Below, piece by piece: positions 55,774 through 64,000 of a stretch of DNA of 64,000 nt. Every line of letters begins with the position of its first letter. Position 1 is the first letter of the stretch. The translations under genes were made by a program, and so were the position numbers. The notes under the pieces are model-generated. The model was not told the DNA's origin. It worked only from the letters and a program-made list of their open reading frames with translations, and made no database searches. Source of the stretch: an archaeon (GTDB lineage: Archaea > Asgardarchaeota > Thorarchaeia > Thorarchaeales > Thorarchaeaceae); NCBI GenBank assembly GCA_024276825.1, contig JAJRWI010000007.1, positions 17,346-81,345 on the forward strand, written 5' to 3'.

Positions 55774-58700
55774 ATGCATCAACATCTTGGGTATGCAATT
55801 ATGATAGTTCTTCTCTCATTTGCACTGGTTGAGCTATCATATAATCCCCAAGTGAATGATGCATTCAGACAGTCAGATGAAAACATTCCTGAAGTGGTGA
55901 GCCTACCAAGCCCCGCATCAGAAGCTGCTGGACATGGAACAAGTAGGCAAGTGGTACTAACATTTTCAAGGATGTTTGACAGTCAGGTGGTCTCAGTTTT
56001 AAACTCATATTCAAACACTTCAGTTCATCAAGGTGAGCTTGATCTATCAAAGTATCAGGTATCAGGATGGACACTTTACAATGTCACAATGGAAATTACA
56101 AATCTCACAGCCGCTCCTGAGAGATGTGTCATAGGTGGAGATAATGGAGCAAACTATGAATTCACTATCGAAAGAGCACCACCTCAGTACTATGATAGTC
56201 TTATGCAGGGGTTCTATAACCAGACATATAGAGCAATGCTATTGAACTACTCATTTCTTCATTGCACACCAACTTATGATTCGTCGACATATGGGGATGC
56301 GTTTGTTTCAGTCTTAAGCGACTATTCTAGTGGAAAAACGAATCTTAGTAATTATGTATCTCTAGAAGATGTTGGAAGTACAATGACATGGAAGACAGTT
56401 TCAACAATGGCAGAGCTCTTGCCAAATGTTCAGTACTATGTAGTCATTAATGGAAGTAGTCTCATAAAAACTTCTGATTATCCTGAAATTCGCTGGGCAT
56501 ATTTGGAAATACCAGGAAATTATGACACACGGGAGCACAGCAGCACAGCTGGTTGGGACATATCTTCATTGAATTATGAGGCCGCACTCAATTACACATA
56601 TTTGCTATGGGACAATTCTACCAATGCTCCTTTGATCTTCAATGATCCACAGATTGTGTCTCTCACAGCCAATAACACTGCAATGTTCTCTTCACAGTTT
56701 AAGTTCACCAGTGAGTCTAAGAATATTACCCAAATCCACTTCAACTCAAATCAATCTGTATATATTTATCATAACCTAACACTTTGGTACAAACGGACTG
56801 CAACTTCTTCATGCAACTGGATGGTTCTCAGTTCTGGTGCGTTGGTTGAGTGGAACTCTACGTTTTCAGCCCCATTTCCAAATGTTTCCAATGTCAATGA
56901 GTGTGTTGCAAACCTCAGCAAGTCTAAGAATTGGAATGCAAATGGTCTATATGAGAGCCAAGCACCCTCCACGAATCACACATCATTTGAAGAACACGCA
57001 TTATTCGTCATACTCAGGTTTCTGAGTGCAGGCACATGGACCCTCACTGCAACTGCTCACAACCATGTTACAAACATCAACACACTTGACAGTGTGATGA
57101 TAACAAAAAGTCCAGTTATTATGTCATATGTCAGAGATGTGAATTCATTTGATGTAACCACCGGTACTACAAATATGACCATATACCATCAAGGACTGCC
57201 AATTTGGAAGCCCGCCAATAAGACCGTGGCAAATGGAGCAACATCATATACATGGGATATTGACTCAACAACAACGGATAATGGCATCTATACTATTGAA
57301 GTCTATTGGACAAATGGCACAGAAGCGGGATATTTGACGCGTAGCGTGTTAGTCTATTATCCAACTGAACTCACCGCAGACAAATATTACATAGATGCAT
57401 TCACTGATTCAACCTTCGATGTCAGAGTCTATTTTAACGAGACCTTCACACCTCATGGACTGACCGGATCGTCTTGCACTGTGACCTACTCTTTTGGATC
57501 AATAGTGAATGGTACAATGGTGGACTTGGGAAATGGAACATGGGCAAAGACAGTTGATACTTCGGGAATGATTGCAGGAACATATCAATTGACAGTCTAT
57601 GCAGAAGGTTATGCACTAGAGAACCAGAGTATTTCCTTTCAAGTCAGACTGATTTATGAGACCTTGTCTTTGAGCGTTTCATGGTCAAACCAAAACAACA
57701 TTACATATCTGCAGAACACCAATCTTACGGTTCAGTACCGATTTGTCAATGGGACTATCATAAGAGATGCAATTGTGAATGTGACTGATGGCACGAACAT
57801 ATGGGCATTGAATTACGACACCACAAATCAGTATTATTGGATTCAATTCAATGGTTCCGATTCGGTCCCTGGGTTTGGTTCTTACTCTTTAAATGTCACA
57901 TTTTGGAAATATGAACATCAGGCTCAGTTTAATGACACATTATCCTTGATAATCAGAGAAGAACCCACCACATTCACAGTACAGTGGTCAATTCCATATC
58001 AGAACAACATTACATACTTGCAGCAGACCAATCTCACGGTCCTCTATCAATTGACGGACGGCACCAATATCACAGGTGCTTGGGTGAACGTCACAGACGG
58101 TACTAACTATTGGAAACTACATTATGACATAATCAATCAATACTATTGGATTCAGTTCAATGGATCCGATATGTTGCCAGGATTTGGCACTTGGCAGCTG
58201 AACATATCAGCATGGAAATACAAGCACCTAGAACAGTACAACGACACAACCACACTGACTATTAGATTAGAACAGACAAACTTGTCCCCTTCATGGACAA
58301 GTAAGACAATTGATTGGACGCAATCGACGATCTTGGTAGTCAATTATACGGACTCTTCAGGAATACTGATTCCGAATGCAGAGCAGCTGGACCTCCTTGT
58401 TAATGGAACAATCTATACATTTCTTGGAACAAATGGAACATATTGGTTCGAGTTCAATAATTCTCTTGATCTTGGGCATTTCATAATCGAGTGCGATCTG
58501 AGAAAATATGGCTATGAGCCTGCCCATATTGGTGGAGTGACTTTAGACATAATTGAAGCCCCCACCAATCTCCTAGTGTATTGGGCCCCTGCAAATATCA
58601 CAGTTGATTACACTCAGATTCTCAATATTCAGGTTGAATACAAATGCTATGGACAAGATGTGCCCGATGTTGCGAAGGTAAATGTCACAATTAATGGGCG

Positions 58701-61521
58701 AGTATTTGAGCTCTCATATACAGGGACGATATGGAATGTGTCAATTCATGGCATAGATATTGATATTGGCGTCTACGATGCGACTGTTCAGGCATGGCTT
58801 TATGGTTACGAGTTTCAGACTAATATTACTTACAATGTAAACATAACACTTGCACCCAACTCATTCCTTGTGTACTGGACACCGGATAGTATGAATGCAA
58901 CATACTTTGAACAGTTAGAGCTAAGTGTGATTTACACAAATAACAACACTCCCACAGTGGGAGCGGATGTGAATCTGTATGTAAATAGCACGGACGTCTA
59001 TGACCTAGTCTATTCTGCAATTGATGAACGTTGGCATCTGACAATTGATGCAAGAAGCATAGGTCTCGGGACATGGAATGTTACAATTGTTGCCAACAAG
59101 ACAGGTTATGACTCTGGTGTAAATATCGACATCCTACGTATCAGTCCAGATCCATGTAATGTGACCACCAATTGGAGTTCTAGGGAGATCTATTATACTC
59201 ACCAGACCAACTTGAATGTGTCTGTGGAAGACTCGTTTGGTAATGCAATATCAGATGCAATTGTTAATGTCACATTTGATGGGCAAAGTTTTATCCTTCC
59301 CCATTTGGGGGGAGGAGTCTATCAGTTGGCCATCAGTGGTTCAGTTGGCATTGGAAACACGCCAATTAGTATTGAGGTTTATCGATACGCCATTGTCAAT
59401 AGATCTTTGGATGTGGTTCTAAAGGTTATTGAGACACCCACAATTGGAGATGTTGATGTCATCATTGGAGGCTATGATAATAGCACTTTGTATTTTGATG
59501 GATGGATTGAATTTAATGTCACACTAAGAGATATTGATGATTATTCTATAACTGGAATTATTGCCAACATTACAATCGGAACTGAAATATACTATCTGAC
59601 CGAACTTGACCAGGGCAATTACATTCTCAATATTACTGCAGACTTCTTTGGCATTGGACAATATTCTGGCGTAATTCGAGCTGACATCTATGGTTTTACA
59701 GGTTGGAATGCATCATTGGAATTTGAGATATTGCCAATACCCACGAGAGTCATTTTTCACGACCAAATACCATCAATAATGCATGTTAATCAGACAAGTC
59801 AAGTTTCCTTTGAGTTCATCGACTTGCACTCAGGTCAAGTCCTTTATCCGTCAACTCTTGAGGTCACTTGGGCATTTACAGGCATTGAAACTATTGAGAC
59901 TTCATACGCAGTGTTTCAATTCACGTTGAGTGCAATAGGGCTCGATATTGGCAATCACATTCTAAATATCACATTGTATCTTAAGAATTATTCATCATTA
60001 TCAGTATTAAGAGAAGTCACAATTCGGCTGCTATACACTTCACTCGATTGTGAGCTCAGTTTCTCTCAATATGAGCATGAGTTTGTGCTTCTTGCGGTCA
60101 CATTCAATGATCTTGATAGAAACATTCCAATTAGTTGGGGAGAAGTAACAGTAGCAGTCAATGGCGAAACCTATGACATGTTGTATGATGTTGATAATGA
60201 GGACTATATTCTTGATTTCTATATAGATTTGGTTCCTAGAAACTATGTGATTAGATTTATTGCTGCGGCCACTGGCTGCGAGCCAGTTTCAAGAACATCA
60301 ACATTGATTGTTATGGCCAAGACATTATATGACCTAGACATAGATGTTGGACAAGCGATAGAGGGGACAGTTCTTGCAGTAGATGTCACCTTAACAAAGA
60401 ACTCTGAGCCCATACCAAATAAGGCAATACTGGTTCATTTTAGGACCACTATGGGAGTTCAGAATAAGACTGTGATTACTAATACTCAAGGAGTGGCTGA
60501 GGCGACCTTTGTTGTGCCATCAGAAATCAGCAATGTAACTGTTTGGGCTGAGTTTATGGGATCGTCTTCGGAGTGGGCAGTATCGACTCAATTGCTCAAT
60601 CTGCCTGTCAGCCCGCCAGTGAATGTTGTAGCTGAAATAACAGGCTTGTTGATTGATACTCTTGCAGGAAAAATGCTGATAATAGCATTCATTGTTGGTG
60701 TACTGGTTGCTGCTATATACTCATTTAGGATTAAGCCAAAGAGAGAGTTATACAAGGAGATAATATCACAGAATTATGAATATTTCAAGGAATTAGCATC
60801 CATTCAACATTTGCTTCTAATCTATTTTGATAGAGGAGGCTGCATCTCATATCACCAGTTCACTCAAAGCAGACTAAATGCAGATCTCATCAGTGGGTTC
60901 ATAACTGCAATAAATGATGTGTACTTCGAAATTGGTAGCAATGAAGACAGCGCCACTCTTGAGAGTATCAACTATAGGGGACTTACCCTCAATAATGTGA
61001 CGGCGAAATATCTTGTGGGCGTCCTCATCATGAAGAGGAGTGCTTCATCTGTTCTCATGAGACGTTTTGAAGAGTTTGTCAATAAAGTGGAGGAGAAGTA
61101 TAGTAGTGTGCTCTACGAATGGGGAGGCCAGTTATATGACTTTGATCAGACATGGATAGTTGAAACGTTCTATGAATCTATCAAGTACTATTGGGCACTA
61201 CCGCATAAGATCGTCAGAGAAGTTGAAAACACGAAATACAGCACCATCATTGAGATAATCAAGAGCATCATTGATGAAGAGGGATTCTTCATACTTAGTG
61301 ATGTCATTGCAGAAATGAGCAAGGGGGGAATGCCGGAAGAAGAAGCACTTGACTTCTTAATCTCTATGCGCAATGAGAATTTGATAACCCATATTCTAAA
61401 CAGTAATACTATCCGGGAGAAACCAGATGCTGATTGCTTCTTAGTAGATGTAGATGCAGGACCAAAGGAAAAGAAGACTATGTTAGAAGACGAGAAGCAG
61501 TCTGAGGATGATGGTAATTAG
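55774..61521 (+). CDS. Giant surface receptor-like protein: Ig-like repeats, one membrane helix, cytoplasmic longin-like and winged-helix-like domains
   Basis: About 1915 residues. Signal sequence LGYAIMIVLLSFALVELSY; an N-terminal unit of about 480 residues (40-528); then about eleven Ig-like beta-sandwich repeats of 95-100 residues (about 529-1615), several sharing the pattern NITYLQxTNLTVxY, VNVTDGTN and YYWIQFNGSD. Asn-x-Ser/Thr sequons are very dense. One membrane helix (MLIIAFIVGVLVAAIYSF, about 1632-1652) is followed by RIKPKRE, which puts the rest inside the cell. The tail has a longin/roadblock-like domain (about 1675-1790, LLLIYFDRGGCISYHQF and RRFEEFVNKVEEKYS) and a winged-helix-like segment (about 1821-1875), ending in an acidic tail. 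No family is recognised for the whole protein. A paralogue follows directly downstream. Confidence 0.8.
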   Translation: MHQHLGYAIMIVLLSFALVELSYNPQVNDAFRQSDENIPEVVSLPSPASEAAGHGTSRQVVLTFSRMFDSQVVSVLNSYSNTSVHQGELDLSKYQVSGWTLYNVTMEITNLTAAPERCVIGGDNGANYEFTIERAPPQYYDSLMQGFYNQTYRAMLLNYSFLHCTPTYDSSTYGDAFVSVLSDYSSGKTNLSNYVSLEDVGSTMTWKTVSTMAELLPNVQYYVVINGSSLIKTSDYPEIRWAYLEIPGNYDTREHSSTAGWDISSLNYEAALNYTYLLWDNSTNAPLIFNDPQIVSLTANNTAMFSSQFKFTSESKNITQIHFNSNQSVYIYHNLTLWYKRTATSSCNWMVLSSGALVEWNSTFSAPFPNVSNVNECVANLSKSKNWNANGLYESQAPSTNHTSFEEHALFVILRFLSAGTWTLTATAHNHVTNINTLDSVMITKSPVIMSYVRDVNSFDVTTGTTNMTIYHQGLPIWKPANKTVANGATSYTWDIDSTTTDNGIYTIEVYWTNGTEAGYLTRSVLVYYPTELTADKYYIDAFTDSTFDVRVYFNETFTPHGLTGSSCTVTYSFGSIVNGTMVDLGNGTWAKTVDTSGMIAGTYQLTVYAEGYALENQSISFQVRLIYETLSLSVSWSNQNNITYLQNTNLTVQYRFVNGTIIRDAIVNVTDGTNIWALNYDTTNQYYWIQFNGSDSVPGFGSYSLNVTFWKYEHQAQFNDTLSLIIREEPTTFTVQWSIPYQNNITYLQQTNLTVLYQLTDGTNITGAWVNVTDGTNYWKLHYDIINQYYWIQFNGSDMLPGFGTWQLNISAWKYKHLEQYNDTTTLTIRLEQTNLSPSWTSKTIDWTQSTILVVNYTDSSGILIPNAEQLDLLVNGTIYTFLGTNGTYWFEFNNSLDLGHFIIECDLRKYGYEPAHIGGVTLDIIEAPTNLLVYWAPANITVDYTQILNIQVEYKCYGQDVPDVAKVNVTINGRVFELSYTGTIWNVSIHGIDIDIGVYDATVQAWLYGYEFQTNITYNVNITLAPNSFLVYWTPDSMNATYFEQLELSVIYTNNNTPTVGADVNLYVNSTDVYDLVYSAIDERWHLTIDARSIGLGTWNVTIVANKTGYDSGVNIDILRISPDPCNVTTNWSSREIYYTHQTNLNVSVEDSFGNAISDAIVNVTFDGQSFILPHLGGGVYQLAISGSVGIGNTPISIEVYRYAIVNRSLDVVLKVIETPTIGDVDVIIGGYDNSTLYFDGWIEFNVTLRDIDDYSITGIIANITIGTEIYYLTELDQGNYILNITADFFGIGQYSGVIRADIYGFTGWNASLEFEILPIPTRVIFHDQIPSIMHVNQTSQVSFEFIDLHSGQVLYPSTLEVTWAFTGIETIETSYAVFQFTLSAIGLDIGNHILNITLYLKNYSSLSVLREVTIRLLYTSLDCELSFSQYEHEFVLLAVTFNDLDRNIPISWGEVTVAVNGETYDMLYDVDNEDYILDFYIDLVPRNYVIRFIAAATGCEPVSRTSTLIVMAKTLYDLDIDVGQAIEGTVLAVDVTLTKNSEPIPNKAILVHFRTTMGVQNKTVITNTQGVAEATFVVPSEISNVTVWAEFMGSSSEWAVSTQLLNLPVSPPVNVVAEITGLLIDTLAGKMLIIAFIVGVLVAAIYSFRIKPKRELYKEIISQNYEYFKELASIQHLLLIYFDRGGCISYHQFTQSRLNADLISGFITAINDVYFEIGSNEDSATLESINYRGLTLNNVTAKYLVGVLIMKRSASSVLMRRFEEFVNKVEEKYSSVLYEWGGQLYDFDQTWIVETFYESIKYYWALPHKIVREVENTKYSTIIEIIKSIIDEEGFFILSDVIAEMSKGGMPEEEALDFLISMRNENLITHILNSNTIREKPDADCFLVDVDAGPKEKKTMLEDEKQSEDDGN

Positions 61522-61831
61522 CATTTAATTCAAAGAGTTATTCATTGTATCAATCCCTATTCAGTAATTGACCAAAAATCGAATAGCAATATTCCCCTAT
61601 ATCTTTTTAACTTCAAAAAGAATGACTTGTTTGATGATGACTTATGTCACACATGCCTTCTCTAAATGTCTTTTCAGAAGTCAATAGACATAGAGAAGGG
61701 TCGGTTCGACATCGCATTAAAATTCGGGATGGGGGCAATTCATTTGACAAATATGATTTTCAAAATCAATATTATGTGGTTTGTGTCAGTCTTATGTCAT
61801 TAGTTCAAAGACCAGCAAAGGAGGCCAAGCA
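61522..61831. other. Intergenic region between the tandem giant genes
   Basis: A TATA-like CTATATCTTTTTAA near 61593-61606 could start transcription of the second giant gene. A 70-codon open frame from 61644 overlaps the ribosome site and the start of that gene and has no family match, so I do not call it. Nothing else is seen. Confidence 0.4.
61817..61824 (+). promoter_or_regulatory. Ribosome-binding site of the second giant gene
   Basis: AAAGGAGG, 7 nt before a TTG at 61832, fixes the start of the second gene at that non-ATG codon. Confidence 0.65.
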
Positions 61832-64000
61832 TTGCCCCGATATTATAGGTTTTTAGTCCTTCTTTTCATGATTGCATTAATGATTTCTGAGATTCCCCTG
61901 TATACTCCTGATTGCAGTAATAACTCGCAGAGGGACATATTTGAGGACTCGTCATTCAGTGTCATCGAAAGCCCCATCACTTCAGAAGCAAGAGGATCAG
62001 GAATAAGTAAAGCTGCAACTCAGTTTCTAACCAGACAGTTTGATCTTCAAAAAATGTCAGTCATGAATACAAATGAAAACACAACAGTTCATAATGGCAC
62101 TCTTGACCTGTCAGGCTACCAGATACCGGGATGGACATTGTATCAAGTCAATATTAATGTTGTAAATCTCACAGCCGCTCCAGAAAGAGAGATTACGAGC
62201 ACTGCAGCTGCCACTTGGAGTTCAAATTTTGAAATATATGAATATTCAAGTAATGTGTACTATGACATTTTATCACAAGGGTTCTACAGCGACCAGCCAT
62301 ATAATGGTTCACTGGTGAATTGTTCAATTTATTATTCAAAAGGCAGATATAATCCTTCAACCTATGGATCAGCATATGTAGTTATCCGAGCCACGTATAA
62401 TCTTGCCAGTTCAAATATAACAAACCCTGTGGAAGTAATAGACACCGGTGGAGTTGCCAAATGGGCCAATATCACTGAAACAACCATACTCGCTGAGTCC
62501 AAGGAGTATTATGTCCTTATTGATGGGAGTCTTCTTCATGAAGGCGGTGTGCCAGCACAGTATCCTGAGATATATTGGGGATATGAGGACACAGCAGGCA
62601 CTTTTGATACGCGCTACCACGACACTTTTGGTGGGGGCAGTTGGTCAAGCAATAGGCCTTATGAGGCCATATTGAAGTATACATATGTCCCTTGGAATAT
62701 TACATCGGACACCCCATTGAAGTTTGCCTCTCCAGAGAGTATAGATCTAAAAGCTAATGGTACACTCGTGGCAGGAAATGTATGGACATTTAATGGCAAC
62801 AATATTTCTGAAGTAGTATTCGATTCTAATCAGTCAGTCTATATATACCACAACATGACATTACGATACCAGAGAAACCTAACCACGAGTACTAGTTGGG
62901 AGGTCCAATCATCAGGGGCATTAGTGAATTGGAATGTTACAGCGTCTATCACATATCCCTCATCAACTAATATCCTTGAGAGAGTTTTGAATTTCACAAT
63001 TTCCAAGAATTGGGATGCTGATGGGCTTTACAACAGTACTTCTCCGAAAACTAATCAGTCGACATTTGAACAGTTTTCAGAGGTTGTTAGAGCATCCTCA
63101 ATGACAAATGGAACATGGACGCTGACCGCTAATGCTCATAATTATGTCGTAGATATTAATAGCTTAAGCAAAGTGGTTATTACAGATAATTTGGTGATCA
63201 CATCATACATCAGAGATATCAACTCAATAAATGCCAATAGCGGAACAACAAATCTTACTGTTTATCAAAGCGGCGCATTAATTTGGGCACCTGAAAACAA
63301 GACAGTAATTGATGGATCAACATCATATACCTGGGATATTGACATAACTACAAGTAATAACGGGACATTCACGATTGAGGTGTTTTGGGCCAATGGTACT
63401 GAAGCTGGATATAGAACATTTGAAGTGGTTGTTTACTATCCAACAGAACTTATTGCAAAAAGTTATTACATAGAGGCGTTCACTAATTCTACTTTTGATA
63501 TCAGGGTCTATTTCAACGAAACATTCACACCTCAGGGACTCACAAGTGCTTCGTCTGTGGTAACATATTCCTTCGGAACAGTTGTCAACAACACCATGGT
63601 GGATCAGAATAATGGCACTTGGACAAAAGTGGTGAGCACAGCAGGTATGTCTGCGGGCTTGTATCAGTTAATGGTCTATGCAGAGGGTTATGCCATTGAG
63701 AATCAGAGTGCTGTTATAAATGTGAAGCTGGTTTATCAAACAAATCCATTAGCGGCCTCATGGTCGAACACCGATAACATCACATATTTACAACAGACCA
63801 ACCTCACAATACAGTACCGGTTTGCGAATGGAACAATTATCACTGATGCTATCGTAAACATCACTGATGGTACTAACACTTGGGGCCTGCACTACGATTC
63901 TGTAAATCAATACTACTGGATCCAGTTCAATGGATCAGATCCCATCCCCGGATTTGGTTCCTATTCATTGAATGTTTCAGCATGGAAAGAGGGATATCAG
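61832..64000 (+). CDS. Second giant Ig-repeat surface protein, 3'-truncated by the window end
   Basis: Open for 723 codons to the last base, with a TTG start and a signal sequence (MPRYYRFLVLLFMIALMIS). It is a clear paralogue of the upstream gene along its length: LDLSGYQIPGWTLYQVNI against LDLSKYQVSGWTLYNVTM, LTAAPE in both, the PEIYWGYED block against PEIRWAYLE, and at the end the first Ig-like repeat ITYLQQTNLTIQYRFANGT and YYWIQFNGSDPIPGFGSY. So the N-terminal unit and at least the first repeats are shared, and this is a tandem duplication. Whether it also has a membrane span and longin-like tail lies beyond the window. Confidence 0.85.
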   Translation, partial: MPRYYRFLVLLFMIALMISEIPLYTPDCSNNSQRDIFEDSSFSVIESPITSEARGSGISKAATQFLTRQFDLQKMSVMNTNENTTVHNGTLDLSGYQIPGWTLYQVNINVVNLTAAPEREITSTAAATWSSNFEIYEYSSNVYYDILSQGFYSDQPYNGSLVNCSIYYSKGRYNPSTYGSAYVVIRATYNLASSNITNPVEVIDTGGVAKWANITETTILAESKEYYVLIDGSLLHEGGVPAQYPEIYWGYEDTAGTFDTRYHDTFGGGSWSSNRPYEAILKYTYVPWNITSDTPLKFASPESIDLKANGTLVAGNVWTFNGNNISEVVFDSNQSVYIYHNMTLRYQRNLTTSTSWEVQSSGALVNWNVTASITYPSSTNILERVLNFTISKNWDADGLYNSTSPKTNQSTFEQFSEVVRASSMTNGTWTLTANAHNYVVDINSLSKVVITDNLVITSYIRDINSINANSGTTNLTVYQSGALIWAPENKTVIDGSTSYTWDIDITTSNNGTFTIEVFWANGTEAGYRTFEVVVYYPTELIAKSYYIEAFTNSTFDIRVYFNETFTPQGLTSASSVVTYSFGTVVNNTMVDQNNGTWTKVVSTAGMSAGLYQLMVYAEGYAIENQSAVINVKLVYQTNPLAASWSNTDNITYLQQTNLTIQYRFANGTIITDAIVNITDGTNTWGLHYDSVNQYYWIQFNGSDPIPGFGSYSLNVSAWKEGYQ

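Noticed and set aside
57664..58270. Near-identical DNA repeats in the giant gene as a CRISPR or satellite array
   Set aside because: They are in-frame, about 300 nt long, and encode Ig-like domains with diverging codons.
61644..61856. 70-codon open frame before the second giant gene
   Set aside because: It overlaps the ribosome site and the start of the giant gene, has no family match and no ribosome site of its own.

Overview
The window reads as a stretch of archaeal chromosome with moderate G+C. Archaeal markers are TATA boxes about 26 nt upstream of several start codons (some genes look leaderless), GGTGAT/GGAGG-type ribosome sites, a tRNA-Ala with the G3:U70 pair, a TFIIB-like zinc-ribbon protein, ZPR1, MEMO1, DUF2070 and DUF2299 family proteins, and a K+-independent H+-pyrophosphatase. 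Longin/roadblock-like domains and very large Ig-repeat surface proteins make an Asgard archaeon (Thorarchaeota-like) my best guess. That lineage call is inference. I saw no insertion sequence, CRISPR array, integrase or rRNA.

Layout. 1-7 kb: the 3' part of a nucleotide-sugar dehydrogenase, MEMO1, an MFS transporter, an ACT-domain protein, a TIGR04076 protein, an orphan N6-adenine DNA methyltransferase and a GNAT. 7-11.3 kb: a glycyl-radical enzyme operon (enzyme, activase, flavin-type split-barrel protein). 11.5-14.7 kb: an Ig-like surface protein, an acetyltransferase, and a membrane/winged-helix/zinc-ribbon protein. 14.8-21.7 kb: a five-gene redox operon (NuoE/F/G-like plus NfnA/NfnB-like) whose last gene carries an in-frame UAG. 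21.7-25.1 kb: a MoxR ATPase/VWA pair. 25.3-30.9 kb: a degenerate AAA+ protein, then SMC, ScpA and ScpB. 31-37 kb: a zinc-ribbon regulator, a secreted HExxH metalloprotease and the proton pyrophosphatase. 37.6-40.4 kb: tRNA-Ala, ZPR1, and a longin-like protein followed by a polytopic membrane protein. 40.4-45 kb: a heterodimeric ABC exporter with its PadR regulator and repeated operators. 45-50.7 kb: DUF2070, flavin prenyltransferase, a dead HD-domain protein and a secreted M28 peptidase. 50.8-53.2 kb: pyruvate:ferredoxin oxidoreductase subunits B, A and D (no gamma subunit). 53.4-55.4 kb: a nitrilase, DUF2299 and an M23-like peptidase. 55.7-64 kb: two tandem paralogous giant surface proteins, the second cut by the window end.

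How it fits together. The Por enzyme makes reduced ferredoxin; the Nuo/Nfn-like operon probably exchanges electrons among ferredoxin, NADH and NADPH; the pyrophosphatase couples PPi to proton pumping. This suggests anaerobic fermentative metabolism, and the oxygen-sensitive glycyl-radical enzyme agrees. Several secreted peptidases imply use of external protein. The most unusual feature is the giant protein at 55.8-61.5 kb: a signal peptide, about eleven extracellular Ig-like repeats, one membrane span, then a cytoplasmic longin/roadblock-like domain and a winged-helix-like tail. A similar longin-like domain occurs in the soluble protein at 38.4 kb. Together they suggest an undescribed surface-sensing design.
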